Positions 1 to 7,400 of a DNA stretch of 8,233 bases are shown piece by piece (positions within the stretch are counted from its first letter, which is position 1; each line of letters begins with the position of its first letter). Origin of the DNA: NBML01 sp029939535 (GTDB lineage Bacteria > Desulfobacterota > Desulfobacteria > Desulfobacterales > Desulfobacteraceae); assembly GCA_029939535.1 (NCBI GenBank), contig JAOZST010000170.1:1-8233 (forward strand), given 5' to 3'. The position numbers were made by a program, and so were the translations under genes. Below the pieces are notes generated by a model. The model did no database searches, had not been told where the DNA came from, and saw only the letters and a program-made list of their open reading frames with translations.

Positions 1-860
1 ATCCAGAGAGCCATTCCCGTAATTTTTAATGTCTGCCTGCATGAATCCTGAATCACTTTCCAGGTAAGCTTCCGATGGATTGCGCAGATAAGCATTGATC
101 CCAATGCTCCAATGCCTGCAGCTTCAGTGGGAGTGGCAGCACCCATGAAGATGGACCCCAATACCAGGAAGACAAGCATACAGGGCAGAAAAATTTCACC
201 CAGTGATTTCCATCGCATGGCCCAGGAGACTGATATTTCAGGTTTCGGCAGATCCTTTGGCCTGATAATACCCGTAAATACGATATAGGATATGTACAGC
301 GTCGCCAGGATGAACCCGGGAACAATACCGCCAAAGAAGAGTTTGCCAATGGAGATCCTGGCAATAAAGGCAAAAATAATCATGATAATTGCCGGGGGAA
401 TGATCTCACCTAATACCCCGCCCGCCATCACCGATCCCAGGGCAATGGATTTGCTGTAATTATGTCTGAGCATGGCTGGAACGGCCACCAGTCCCATTGT
501 CAGGATCCCGGGGCCGAATCCCCCGCACATGGCCAGGGCGACACAGACACCGATTGAAACAATGGCAAGCCCTCCGCGAACCCCGGAAAGCCAATAGCTC
601 AACCCGTTATACATTTTTTCGGAAATCCCGGACTCAACCAGAAAGTTACCCATGATAAGGAATAAGGGTATGGTCATTAATGTTGGGCTGGTAATCTGCT
701 GATAGGTGGTTGTTGCAACCGTATAAACTGCATCCGGGCCGTCAATAAGAAAGGTTAACAGAACCGTGATACCGCCCAGTGCAAAAGCCACTGGAACGCC
801 CAGTGCAAGAAGCGTCAGCAGACCGCCGAACAAAAAAATTGTAATCAGTTCAATACTCAT
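1..860 (-). CDS. dctM: TRAP transporter large permease subunit (DctM family), 3' end beyond the window
   Basis: This is the ion-coupled membrane channel of a TRAP importer. The 286 N-terminal residues are present, out of roughly 430 usual for the family; the frame is open to the left edge. The start ATG (858-860) is preceded by a good ribosome site (GAGAAGGAA, about 8 nt upstream), 33 bp after the dctQ stop. The protein is almost wholly hydrophobic. Family hallmarks are seen: TMGLVAVPAMLR (about 121-132), GEIIPPAI (151-158) and GSIFMGAATPTEAAGIGA (235-252). The first re-entrant motif, usually SGS-like in C4-dicarboxylate permeases, reads CGGFGPGI (112-119). That, together with the TMGL...PxMLR stretch, resembles the FcbT3 (mannitol/chloroaromatic) branch; this is a judgement from memory. 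It works with the DctQ and DctP homologues encoded upstream. The symbol is the family name, and the substrate is unknown. Confidence 0.95.
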   Translation of the reverse strand, partial: MSIELITIFLFGGLLTLLALGVPVAFALGGITVLLTFLIDGPDAVYTVATTTYQQITSPTLMTIPLFLIMGNFLVESGISEKMYNGLSYWLSGVRGGLAIVSIGVCVALAMCGGFGPGILTMGLVAVPAMLRHNYSKSIALGSVMAGGVLGEIIPPAIIMIIFAFIARISIGKLFFGGIVPGFILATLYISYIVFTGIIRPKDLPKPEISVSWAMRWKSLGEIFLPCMLVFLVLGSIFMGAATPTEAAGIGALGSMLICAIHRKLTWKVIQDSCRQTLKITGMALW

Positions 861-893
861 AAATTGATATTCCTTCTCACAAGACTTTCCAGG

Positions 894-1367
894 TTATTTT
901 TTTCTGCCATATACTGCAATGCAGCCTAAAATGAAAATCCCCACGCTGAACGGCATGAACATTTTCAAAGGATAAAGCGGCAGCTTGAAAACGCCGGTTG
1001 CCTTTTCGCTGACCTGCCAGGCCATTTGTCCCATCACAGTACTTTTCCATAGCAATCCGCCTAGAAAGCATAGAGCAGCCGCAAGGGTGAGCCAGCGTAC
1101 AAAGGTTTTCATGGGTTTGGGAAAATGTTCGTAAAGCATTTCAATTTGGATATGGCTATTGTGAATCAATGTATAACTGCCGCCAACCAGGACGAAAACA
1201 CCAAAAAGCTGCTTGTTGATCAGCCAGGCCCATGATGTCGGTGCATTGAATGCGTACCGGGAAATCACTTCATAGCTTACAATCCCCATGATAACAAGAA
1301 TCAGAAGACTGCAGACTTTTCCTGCATGTTCAATAAAAATTTTGACTGCTTTTGAAAATGCTTCCAT
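894..1367 (-). CDS. dctQ: TRAP transporter small permease subunit (DctQ family)
   Basis: This 157-residue, four-helix inner-membrane protein pairs with the large permease in TRAP importers; the length is normal for the family. Hydrophobic segments lie at about 17-35, 48-67, 88-105 and 132-153. The family signature after the first helix is clear: YEVISRYAFNAPTSW (about 28-42). The conserved acidic residue usually found a few positions after the Trp seems absent (the sequence continues WLINKQLFG), which is a minor oddity. The tail ends in YGRKK. The ATG at 1365-1367 has only a modest ribosome site (GGGAC). It sits 80 bp downstream of dctP, separated by a stem-loop, and 33 bp upstream of dctM, so the three genes form one transcription unit. 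The symbol is the family name. Confidence 0.93.
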   Translation of the reverse strand: MEAFSKAVKIFIEHAGKVCSLLILVIMGIVSYEVISRYAFNAPTSWAWLINKQLFGVFVLVGGSYTLIHNSHIQIEMLYEHFPKPMKTFVRWLTLAAALCFLGGLLWKSTVMGQMAWQVSEKATGVFKLPLYPLKMFMPFSVGIFILGCIAVYGRKK

Positions 1368-1386
1368 AAAAAAGTCCCGTTAGAAA

Positions 1387-1417
1387 GTGGAACAGCACAG
1401 TATTCTGACTGTTCCAC
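1387..1417 (-). promoter_or_regulatory. Intercistronic stem-loop between dctP and dctQ
   Basis: A perfect 9-bp inverted repeat, GTGGAACAG (1387-1395) and CTGTTCCAC (1409-1417), encloses a 13-nt loop that itself holds a small CAG/CTG stem (1398-1400 with 1405-1407). In the transcript it starts about 30 nt after the dctP stop and ends about 20 nt before the dctQ start. It is followed by TTTCTAAC, not a real U-run, so a full terminator is unlikely. The likely role, an inference, is 3' protection of dctP mRNA and/or partial attenuation, giving more binding protein than membrane subunits. Confidence 0.7.
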
Positions 1418-1447
1418 CGGATTTATTTAAAATGTACAGCGATTTCC

Positions 1448-2652
1448 CTATTTTACTCCCCGCCATTCCTTTATCATTTTGATGGCTTCAGCGCTTGCTG
1501 CATCCTGTTTGGCCAGTTCGTCCCACATTTCATAGGCCGTTTTTCTGTATTGTTCCTGGCAGGCATCATCCAATATGATCTCTTTTACTTTTCCCTCTTT
1601 TGCGAGTCCTTTGACAACCTCAAGCTCTTTTTTATATTCTGAAACCGTTGCAAACCAGTAGTCTTCAGCTGCTTTATGGAGAGCATCCTTAAGATCATCA
1701 GGAAGGGCCTTCCATTTTTTCATATTCACCAGGATATGGCCGGTCGTATGATCACATTCCATGCCGCGAATCCAATAAGGGGCCACTTCATGCCATTTTA
1801 AACNNNNNNNNNNNNNNNNNNNNNNNNNNNNNNNNNNNNNNNNNNNNNNNNNNNNNNNNNNNNNNNNNNNNNNNNNNNNNNNNNNNNNNNNNNNNNNNNN
1901 NNNTGATCACATTCCATGCCGCGAATCCAATAAGGGGCCACTTCATGCCATTTTAAACCGGTAACGGCGCTGACATCCCATTCTGCGGCATCAATTGTGC
2001 CAAGTTTTAATGCCATGTACGTTTCCGTGGGTGACACAGCAGTCCCCTGCATGCCGACTGCACCGTGATAAGCCAGGTTTCCGCCTTCAGCTTTTATCTT
2101 CATTCCTTTCAGATCGCTGCAGGAGTGAATCGGTTTGGTCGACAGGACAAAGGGAACCGGACCGTAGGTATGAATGTCCAGCAGATAAAGACCATATTTG
2201 GCGTATTCTTTTCTCAGTAGATCCATAAACCCGTTATTCAGGTAAAAATCCCTGACAGCCTGCGCTTTTTCTTCAAATGTGTTTTTTTCATCAATCCGGA
2301 AAGCCAGTGGTAGATTAAATTCCACATATCCCACCGGAACAATCCCACCGGACATACCGCCCATACTGTGCACCATATCGATAACGCCCTGCTGGGTTCC
2401 GCCGAATACCTGATCCATCGGCATGATTTCGGGTTCAGCAAATATCTTGATCTTTAGTCGGTTGTTGCTGTTTTTAGCTGCTGAATCCGCAAAAACTGTC
2501 AACGTTTCCATGGACAGGTCGCCACGGGGGAAGGCGGATTGGATTTTTAATCGATAGACTTTGTCTTTAGCCAGAACCTGGGGGACGATAACAAATGTAA
2601 GGCTTAATAGACCGATAGTTAACATCAAACAGATTCTTAAATAATTTTTCAT
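1448..2652 (-). CDS. dctP: TRAP transporter periplasmic substrate-binding protein (DctP family), split by a false assembly gap
   Basis: This is the extracytoplasmic binding protein that delivers the substrate to the DctQM channel. The start ATG (2650-2652) follows AAAAGGAA about 8 nt upstream. Residues 1-28 form a signal peptide (MKNYLR, a hydrophobic core, then VLA before K29). The N-terminal 249 residues read up to the gap; the rest reads from 1786 leftwards in another frame. Removing the 100 Ns and one of two identical 55-bp flanks leaves 1050 nt, that is 349 codons plus TAG, normal for the family. Family features are LKGMKIKAEGGNLAY (181-195) and YMALKLGTIDAAEW (212-225). Where related proteins have a carboxylate-binding Arg (K-x-R), this one has Lys187. 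The AEW at 223-225 recalls the metal-binding Glu-Trp of keto-acid binders such as TakP (from memory). It is first in the operon, behind a sigma-54 promoter. The symbol is the family name. Confidence 0.92.
1749..1803. repeat. 55-bp direct copy, left flank of the N gap
   Basis: These 55 bases are identical to 1904-1958 and abut the N run directly. They encode the same stretch of DctP (about WHEVAPYWIRGMECD) as the right copy, so this is one genomic segment present at both contig ends, not a biological repeat. Confidence 0.95.
1804..1903. other. Assembly gap of exactly 100 N
   Basis: This is a placeholder of the conventional fixed length for a gap of unknown size. Because the flanking 55 bp are identical and merging them gives an intact reading frame, the true gap length is most likely minus 55, meaning no sequence is missing. 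Confidence 0.97.
1904..1958. repeat. 55-bp direct copy, right flank of the N gap
   Basis: This is the second copy of the 55-bp segment (see 1749-1803). On the minus strand the copy is in the dctP frame and ends at MECD; the left-hand contig then continues HTTGHILV. Confidence 0.95.
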
Positions 2653-2704
2653 AATTTTGTTCCTTTTAGTATGGGGTTTAATATAACTTTTGGGTCTCCT
2701 TTTT

Positions 2705-2715
2705 TTTGGTTCGAA
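2705..2715 (+). repeat. TTTGGTTCGAA direct repeat, copy 1
   Basis: This 11-bp word is identical to 2967-2977. Copy 1 lies on the inferred start of the dctP transcript (about 2714) and contains TTCGAA. It is possibly a regulator site, but its function is unknown. Confidence 0.4.
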
Positions 2716-2724
2716 ATAGTATAT

Positions 2725-2742
2725 AACAAATTGTGTGCCAAC
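2725..2742 (-). promoter_or_regulatory. Sigma-54 (-24/-12) promoter of the TRAP operon
   Basis: Read on the minus strand: GTTGGCACACAATTTGTT. It matches the sigma-54 consensus TGGCAC-N5-TTGC with the strict GG-N10-GC spacing kept (GG at 2739-2738); the only deviation is GT for GC at -12 (2727-2726). The predicted start is near 2714, leaving a leader of about 62 nt before the dctP ATG. An NtrC-family activator is encoded divergently, as expected for such a promoter. Confidence 0.8.
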
Positions 2743-2845
2743 AGTTTTAAAATTTTATATTGCCTTTATTATTAAATAGTTGTGAAATCCAACCATTTTT
2801 ATTAAATATAATTTGCTGTTAAGTGTTTATCTGAACAGGACAGAT

Positions 2846-2860
2846 TCCAATAAAATTGGA
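2846..2860. promoter_or_regulatory. Palindrome TCCAAT-AAA-ATTGGA, candidate activator (UAS) site
   Basis: This perfect 6-bp inverted repeat with a 3-bp spacer is centred about 139 bp upstream of the inferred dctP start, within the usual range of NtrC-type enhancer sites. A further TCCAA half-site lies at 2788-2792 and ATTGGA recurs at 2957-2962. Binding by the neighbouring activator is an inference. Confidence 0.45.
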
Positions 2861-2925
2861 CACATCCTCTGCAAACAAAATTGAATAATGATTTACCCGA
2901 TTCTCCTTTATAGAATCCATTTAAT

Positions 2926-2953
2926 TTGATGATTGCTTTTTTAAAAATAAAAT
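2926..2953 (+). promoter_or_regulatory. Candidate sigma-70 promoter for the activator-kinase operon
   Basis: TTGATG (2926-2931, 4 of 6 matches) and TAAAAT (2948-2953, 5 of 6) are separated by 16 bp, predicting a start near 2960 and a leader of about 65 nt. In such AT-rich DNA matches of this quality arise easily, so this is only a candidate. Confidence 0.3.
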
Positions 2954-2966
2954 ACTATTGGAAAAC

Positions 2967-2977
2967 TTTGGTTCGAA
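2967..2977 (+). repeat. TTTGGTTCGAA direct repeat, copy 2
   Basis: This is identical to 2705-2715. Copy 2 is extended into the 8-bp palindrome GTTCGAAC (2971-2978) and lies about 50 bp before the activator start codon, just after the candidate sigma-70 promoter. Confidence 0.4.
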
Positions 2978-3025
2978 CTTAAGATATCGATACACGGAAT
3001 TTTACAGCCAGGGAGAGTATCAGAC

Positions 3026-4444
3026 ATGACGAAAATTTTAATTATTGATGATGATGAGATTTTCAGTAAACAACTGGCACTGTATATCGACCGGATGGGA
3101 TACCAAAGCGAACACGCCCCGGATATGAAGGCAGGATTTCAAATGGCTGAAAAATCCTGTTACGATATTATTTTTTTAGATGTTAACCTTCCCGACACAA
3201 ACGGTCTGACCGGCATTAACAAATTAAAATCCACCGGATCAAATCCCGAAGTCGTTGTTATTACCGGCGACGGAGACATGGACGGTGCAGAACTTGCCCT
3301 GACCAACGGTGCATGGGATTACCTGATCAAACCCCCGGCATTCAACAAAATCAAGCTGCTCATCAAACGGATTAAGGAATTCAGACAAGAAAAGGCAAAA
3401 TTCGTGGATACTTTTGTCTTTAACAACGAAGGCATGATCGGTAGCAGCCAGGAAATCAATAAAACCCTAAAAAAGATGGCAAAGGCGGCGTCGAGTGATT
3501 CCAATGTGTTTATCACCGGAGAAACCGGTACCGGAAAGGAATTGGCAGCAAAGATTCTTCATCGCAACAGCAAACGTAGTACAATGCCGTTTATAGCCGT
3601 GGACTGCACCAATCTGCCGGAAACCATTGCTGCCAATATTCTGTTCGGACATAAAAAAGGAACATACACAGGTGCAGACAAAACTCAAAGCGGCCTTGTT
3701 AAGGAAGCCGACGGTGGAATACTTTTTCTGGATGAAGTCGGAGACCTGTCCCCAAGTGTCCAGAGATCTCTTTTACGTGTCCTGCAGGAGAAAAAATTCC
3801 GACCCATTGGCGCCAATGAAGAGGTATCAGCCGATTTCAGGGTAATCAGCGCCAGCAACAAGGATCTAAAGGCGCTCGTTGACAAGGGACTGTTCCGCAA
3901 GGATCTCTACTACCGGCTGGTGGTGTTTCATGTCAACCTGCCGCCCCTGAGGCTGCGAAAGAATGACATCCGCCTTCTGGTAGGTCATTATGTTGGTAAA
4001 ATCTGTGAACAGATGGAAACCAGTATTAAAGGCATATCAAGCGATTTTATCCAGGCACTTGAATACTATGACTGGCCGGGAAACATACGTGAACTGATCA
4101 ACCTGATCCACCTGACCCTGACCAATGCCGTTGATGCACCGATGCTCTATCCCCATTTTCTGCCAAAGGAGTTCCGCATCAAGGTATTGAAAAAAAAGAT
4201 AAGATATTCAAACCAAGATGATATCCATTCAAAGGTGTTTTTAACCATTGAACGACCTGCAGGCCGAGAGATTATTCAGTACAAGGCCTACAGAGATTAC
4301 GTCAACGATCTGATGGAATCCAGGTATATCGACTACCTGTCTGATCTCAATATTGACAATGTCAGTGAGATCTGCCGTCTCACAGGCCTGAGCCGGTCCC
4401 GGATATATCAGCTTTTCCAGAAACATAAAAAAAACACTAAATAA
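3026..4444 (+). CDS. Sigma-54-dependent response regulator, NtrC/DctD type
   Basis: This 472-residue cytoplasmic transcription activator has all three NtrC-family domains. The receiver (1-120) has acidic pocket D8-D10, phosphoacceptor D52 (FLDVNLPD), T80 and K102. The AAA+ domain (about 136-365) has Walker A GETGTGKE (165-172), Walker B LFLDE (233-237), sensor I around ISASNKD, arginine-finger region FRKDLYYR (290-297) and sensor II WPGNIREL (350-357). The sigma-54 contact loop reads GTYTGA (212-217) instead of GAFTGA. The C-terminus has a linker KAYRDYVNDLMESRYIDYL and a Fis-type helix-turn-helix (about 446-466, VSEICRLTGLSRSRIYQLF). The ATG follows GGGAGAG by about 9 nt. It is transcribed with the hybrid kinase 18 bp downstream and diverges from the TRAP operon, whose sigma-54 promoter is the obvious target. 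It resembles DctD in role, but the substrate differs or is unknown. Confidence 0.95.
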   Translation: MTKILIIDDDEIFSKQLALYIDRMGYQSEHAPDMKAGFQMAEKSCYDIIFLDVNLPDTNGLTGINKLKSTGSNPEVVVITGDGDMDGAELALTNGAWDYLIKPPAFNKIKLLIKRIKEFRQEKAKFVDTFVFNNEGMIGSSQEINKTLKKMAKAASSDSNVFITGETGTGKELAAKILHRNSKRSTMPFIAVDCTNLPETIAANILFGHKKGTYTGADKTQSGLVKEADGGILFLDEVGDLSPSVQRSLLRVLQEKKFRPIGANEEVSADFRVISASNKDLKALVDKGLFRKDLYYRLVVFHVNLPPLRLRKNDIRLLVGHYVGKICEQMETSIKGISSDFIQALEYYDWPGNIRELINLIHLTLTNAVDAPMLYPHFLPKEFRIKVLKKKIRYSNQDDIHSKVFLTIERPAGREIIQYKAYRDYVNDLMESRYIDYLSDLNIDNVSEICRLTGLSRSRIYQLFQKHKKNTK

Positions 4445-4462
4445 CTTTTTCAAGGTTGCAAT

Positions 4463-7400
4463 ATGCTTAGTAGAATCTCGATTCGGGCCAAACTTTTCAC
4501 CCTGTTTTTGTTTATCTTTATCGCTTCGGTCATCTTTTTAAGCTATATGGCCAGTCGGATCATGACCGATTTCGGCGAGTATTCAGCCACGGAAAACGAA
4601 TCAAATATAAGAAGCCAGGCCAGTTTTTTCCTGTCTCAAGTGACACATGAAAAAGCGCTAAGGTGTGAAAACATATTTGAACGAATCGCAGTATCATCGG
4701 TTTATCTGGCACAGCAGGCCGCCGCACACCTCAATCTTGAACACATCGTCGGCACCATTCCGTTAAACAAACCGGACCTCCTTTTTAAGCCCCCCGGGAG
4801 CAAGCTATATTCCAACAGCCCCGATGATCCGGTCATGGTCCTTTACTGGGGGGATAACCCGCCGGACAAACAAATCACAACCCATTTAAATACGCTGTCC
4901 CACATGGACCCGACACTCAAAACCGTCATCGACAAAAACTCTGAGGCAGTAGCCTGTTTCATTACCTTTGAGAAGGCCACCACCCGGTATTACCCCAACT
5001 TCCCATCCATCATACGCAACCTGTCTGAAGAAGCATATGAGATTAGAGAATCAGCATGGTATGCTGCGGTCAAACCACGAAACAATCCTGAACATAGAAC
5101 GGTCTGGTCTGAAGTCTATCAGGACCCGGCAGGCCGCGGGTTGATGACAACAGCTGTCTCTCCGATCTACAATCCGGCAAACGAATTCATCGGTGCCGCC
5201 GGTGTGGATGTAACCTTGGTCAACATTACGGAAAAAATTCTGACAGCCCGACAGAGTAATGGAACCCTTAATCCAAAGGGCATGTTCTCATTTATTATTG
5301 ATGCCAGTGGAAGGATCGTCGCCTTCCCAAAGGAATACATCAGCCTGTTCGGGTTCAAGGAAATATTAAAAAAAAAGCATACCGATTACAACGCTCTTTT
5401 CAACCTTAAACTTTCCGATTCTAAAATTGAAAATATCCGCAGGCTTTGGAGCGACAGGAAACCTGAAAATCAAGTTAACATGGAGACTGTTCAGTTTCAG
5501 GACAAAAAGCTTCTGATCTCATCATTTGTCATGCCCTCCACAGGGTGGCGTCTGAGTGTCGCCGTGCCTGAATCCGATTTGATGGAATCAATTACACATA
5601 CACGGGACGCCATGAACGCCATGGTCGATACCATGGCATTCAAGTTCGGGGCTTTTGCCCTTCTGATCATGTTTATATCGCTTGTTGGGTTTACGCTCCT
5701 CTCCTATAAGTATTTTATTCAACCCATCGATACGCTGACCCATGCCGCAGTCAAAGTGAAAGAGGGTGATCTGTCCCAGCAGGTGACCATTAAAAGGGAA
5801 GATGAAATAGGGATTTTGGCACGAACATTCAATACCATGGTAATGGAGCTCAAAAAACTGAGGATCAAGGAAAGGGCACATGCTGAACATCTTCAGGAAA
5901 AGGTAGGGGAACGGACCCTTGAATTGGAAGAAAAAACTCACCAGCAGAAAAAGACCCTGAACCAACTTCAACTCGAAATAGGTGAAAGAAAAGAAATTGA
6001 AAAAAAACTGATGCGGTCCGAGGAAAAATACAGGGACATTTTCAATAATTCGGTCCAGAGTATTTTCCAGTCCTCCCTGGAAAACCGTATCCTTAATGCC
6101 AATCCATCCATGGCAAGAATACTGGGGTATGATTCCATTGATGATTTTTTATCCACTATCAAAAACCTGGAAAAACAAGTCTATGTTGAACCGGACCAAC
6201 GAAAGAAATTCATCGGCCTTTTGAAAAAAAATGATTTTGTATCCGGATTTGAAACCCAGCTCCGCAAAAAAGATGGAACAAAGGTCTGGGTGTCTATCTG
6301 CGGTCGGGCGATCAACGATGACAGTGGCAATTTTTCATACATTCAGGGCTCTTTTGAAGATATATCAGAACGAAAACATGCCCAGCAGATGTTCAAAAAG
6401 GCTAAACAGATTGCCGAAGAAGCCAGCCGTGCCAAAAGCGAATTTTTGACAATCATGAGCCATGAAATCAGGACTCCGCTCAATGCCATTATCGGGATGA
6501 CACGCCTGACCCTGACCACCGAGCTGAACAAAACCCAGAAAGAATATCTGGATGCAGTCTTAATCTCCTCGGATCATCTGATGTCCCTGCTCAACAACAT
6601 TCTGGATTTTTCCAAAATCGAGGCCGGCAAATTTGTTCTTGAAGAAAGGGCTTTTGATATTGAAGCCCTTTTGAATGACATGATGACCATGTTTTCCTTT
6701 CAGGCCCAAAAGAAAAATTTAACGTTGACATACTCCACCGGGCAGATTCCCAGATATGTGATCGGAGATATCCATCGGCTGCGCCAGATTCTTGTGAACC
6801 TGGTGGGTAATGCCATCAAATTCACAAAATCCGGCGCCATTTCCATCCATGTTACTTCCACCGGCGGTCTCCAGAAAGATGATAACAGTACATTTTCGGA
6901 ACTACTGTTCTCCATCAAAGATACGGGTGTCGGCATCCCTTCTGACAAGCTTAGCAACATATTCAACGATTTCACTCAGATCCATGATGCTAACACGGTT
7001 GAAACGGGGGGAACCGGACTTGGCCTGACCATCACCCGGCAGCTGATTCACCTTATGGAAGGTGATATCTGGGTGGAAAGCCGGAACGGGGAAGGCAGCA
7101 CCTTCCACTTTAAGATCAAACTGGCACAAGCCTCCGAGGAGCAGGCTAAGGAAGTATGGAACCAGAGTCTTAGCACTTTCTCAGAGTCCAAGGGCAAACA
7201 GGTTTACAATCATTCGAAAATTCTTATAGCCGAAGATTTTGAAGTTAACCGCAAACTTTTAGTCCCTTTTTTAGAACAATTTGGGCATAGCGTTACAACG
7301 GTTGAGAACGGTAAGGAAGTTCTTGAAATATTATTGGATCGAGAGTTTGATATTATTTTGATGGATATTAATATGCCGATTATGGACGGGATTGAAGCTA

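Larger units (their letters stand above)
2653..3025. other. Divergent regulatory region between the TRAP operon and the two-component genes
   Basis: This is 373 bp without a gene and strikingly AT-rich, with long A/T tracts. It carries the dctP ribosome site (around 2661-2666), a sigma-54 promoter facing left, a 15-bp palindrome, two copies of an 11-mer, a weak sigma-70 candidate facing right and the ribosome site GGGAGAG (3011-3017) of the activator gene. The AT-rich stretch between palindrome and promoter (about 2745-2840) could bend or bind IHF, but no convincing IHF consensus was found. Confidence 0.75.

Noticed and set aside
53..373. Minus-strand 106-codon open frame
   Set aside because: It overlaps dctM in another frame, shows no family features and has atypical composition; dctM itself is clear over the same bases.
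1749..1958. Reading the two 55-bp copies as insertion target-site duplication or a genuine repeat
   Set aside because: The copies abut an exactly 100-N placeholder and collapse to an intact gene; an assembly overlap explains everything.
1995..2228. Plus-strand 77-codon open frame
   Set aside because: It is antisense to dctP, which is conserved and in frame here.
2857..2872. Plus-strand sigma-54-like TTGGACAC...TGC
   Set aside because: GG and GC are 11 bp apart instead of the strict 10, and the -24 box is poor.
5588..5971. Minus-strand 127-codon open frame inside the kinase gene
   Set aside because: It is antisense to the TM2-HAMP-coiled-coil coding region; its sequence looks like a reverse reading and there is no ribosome site.
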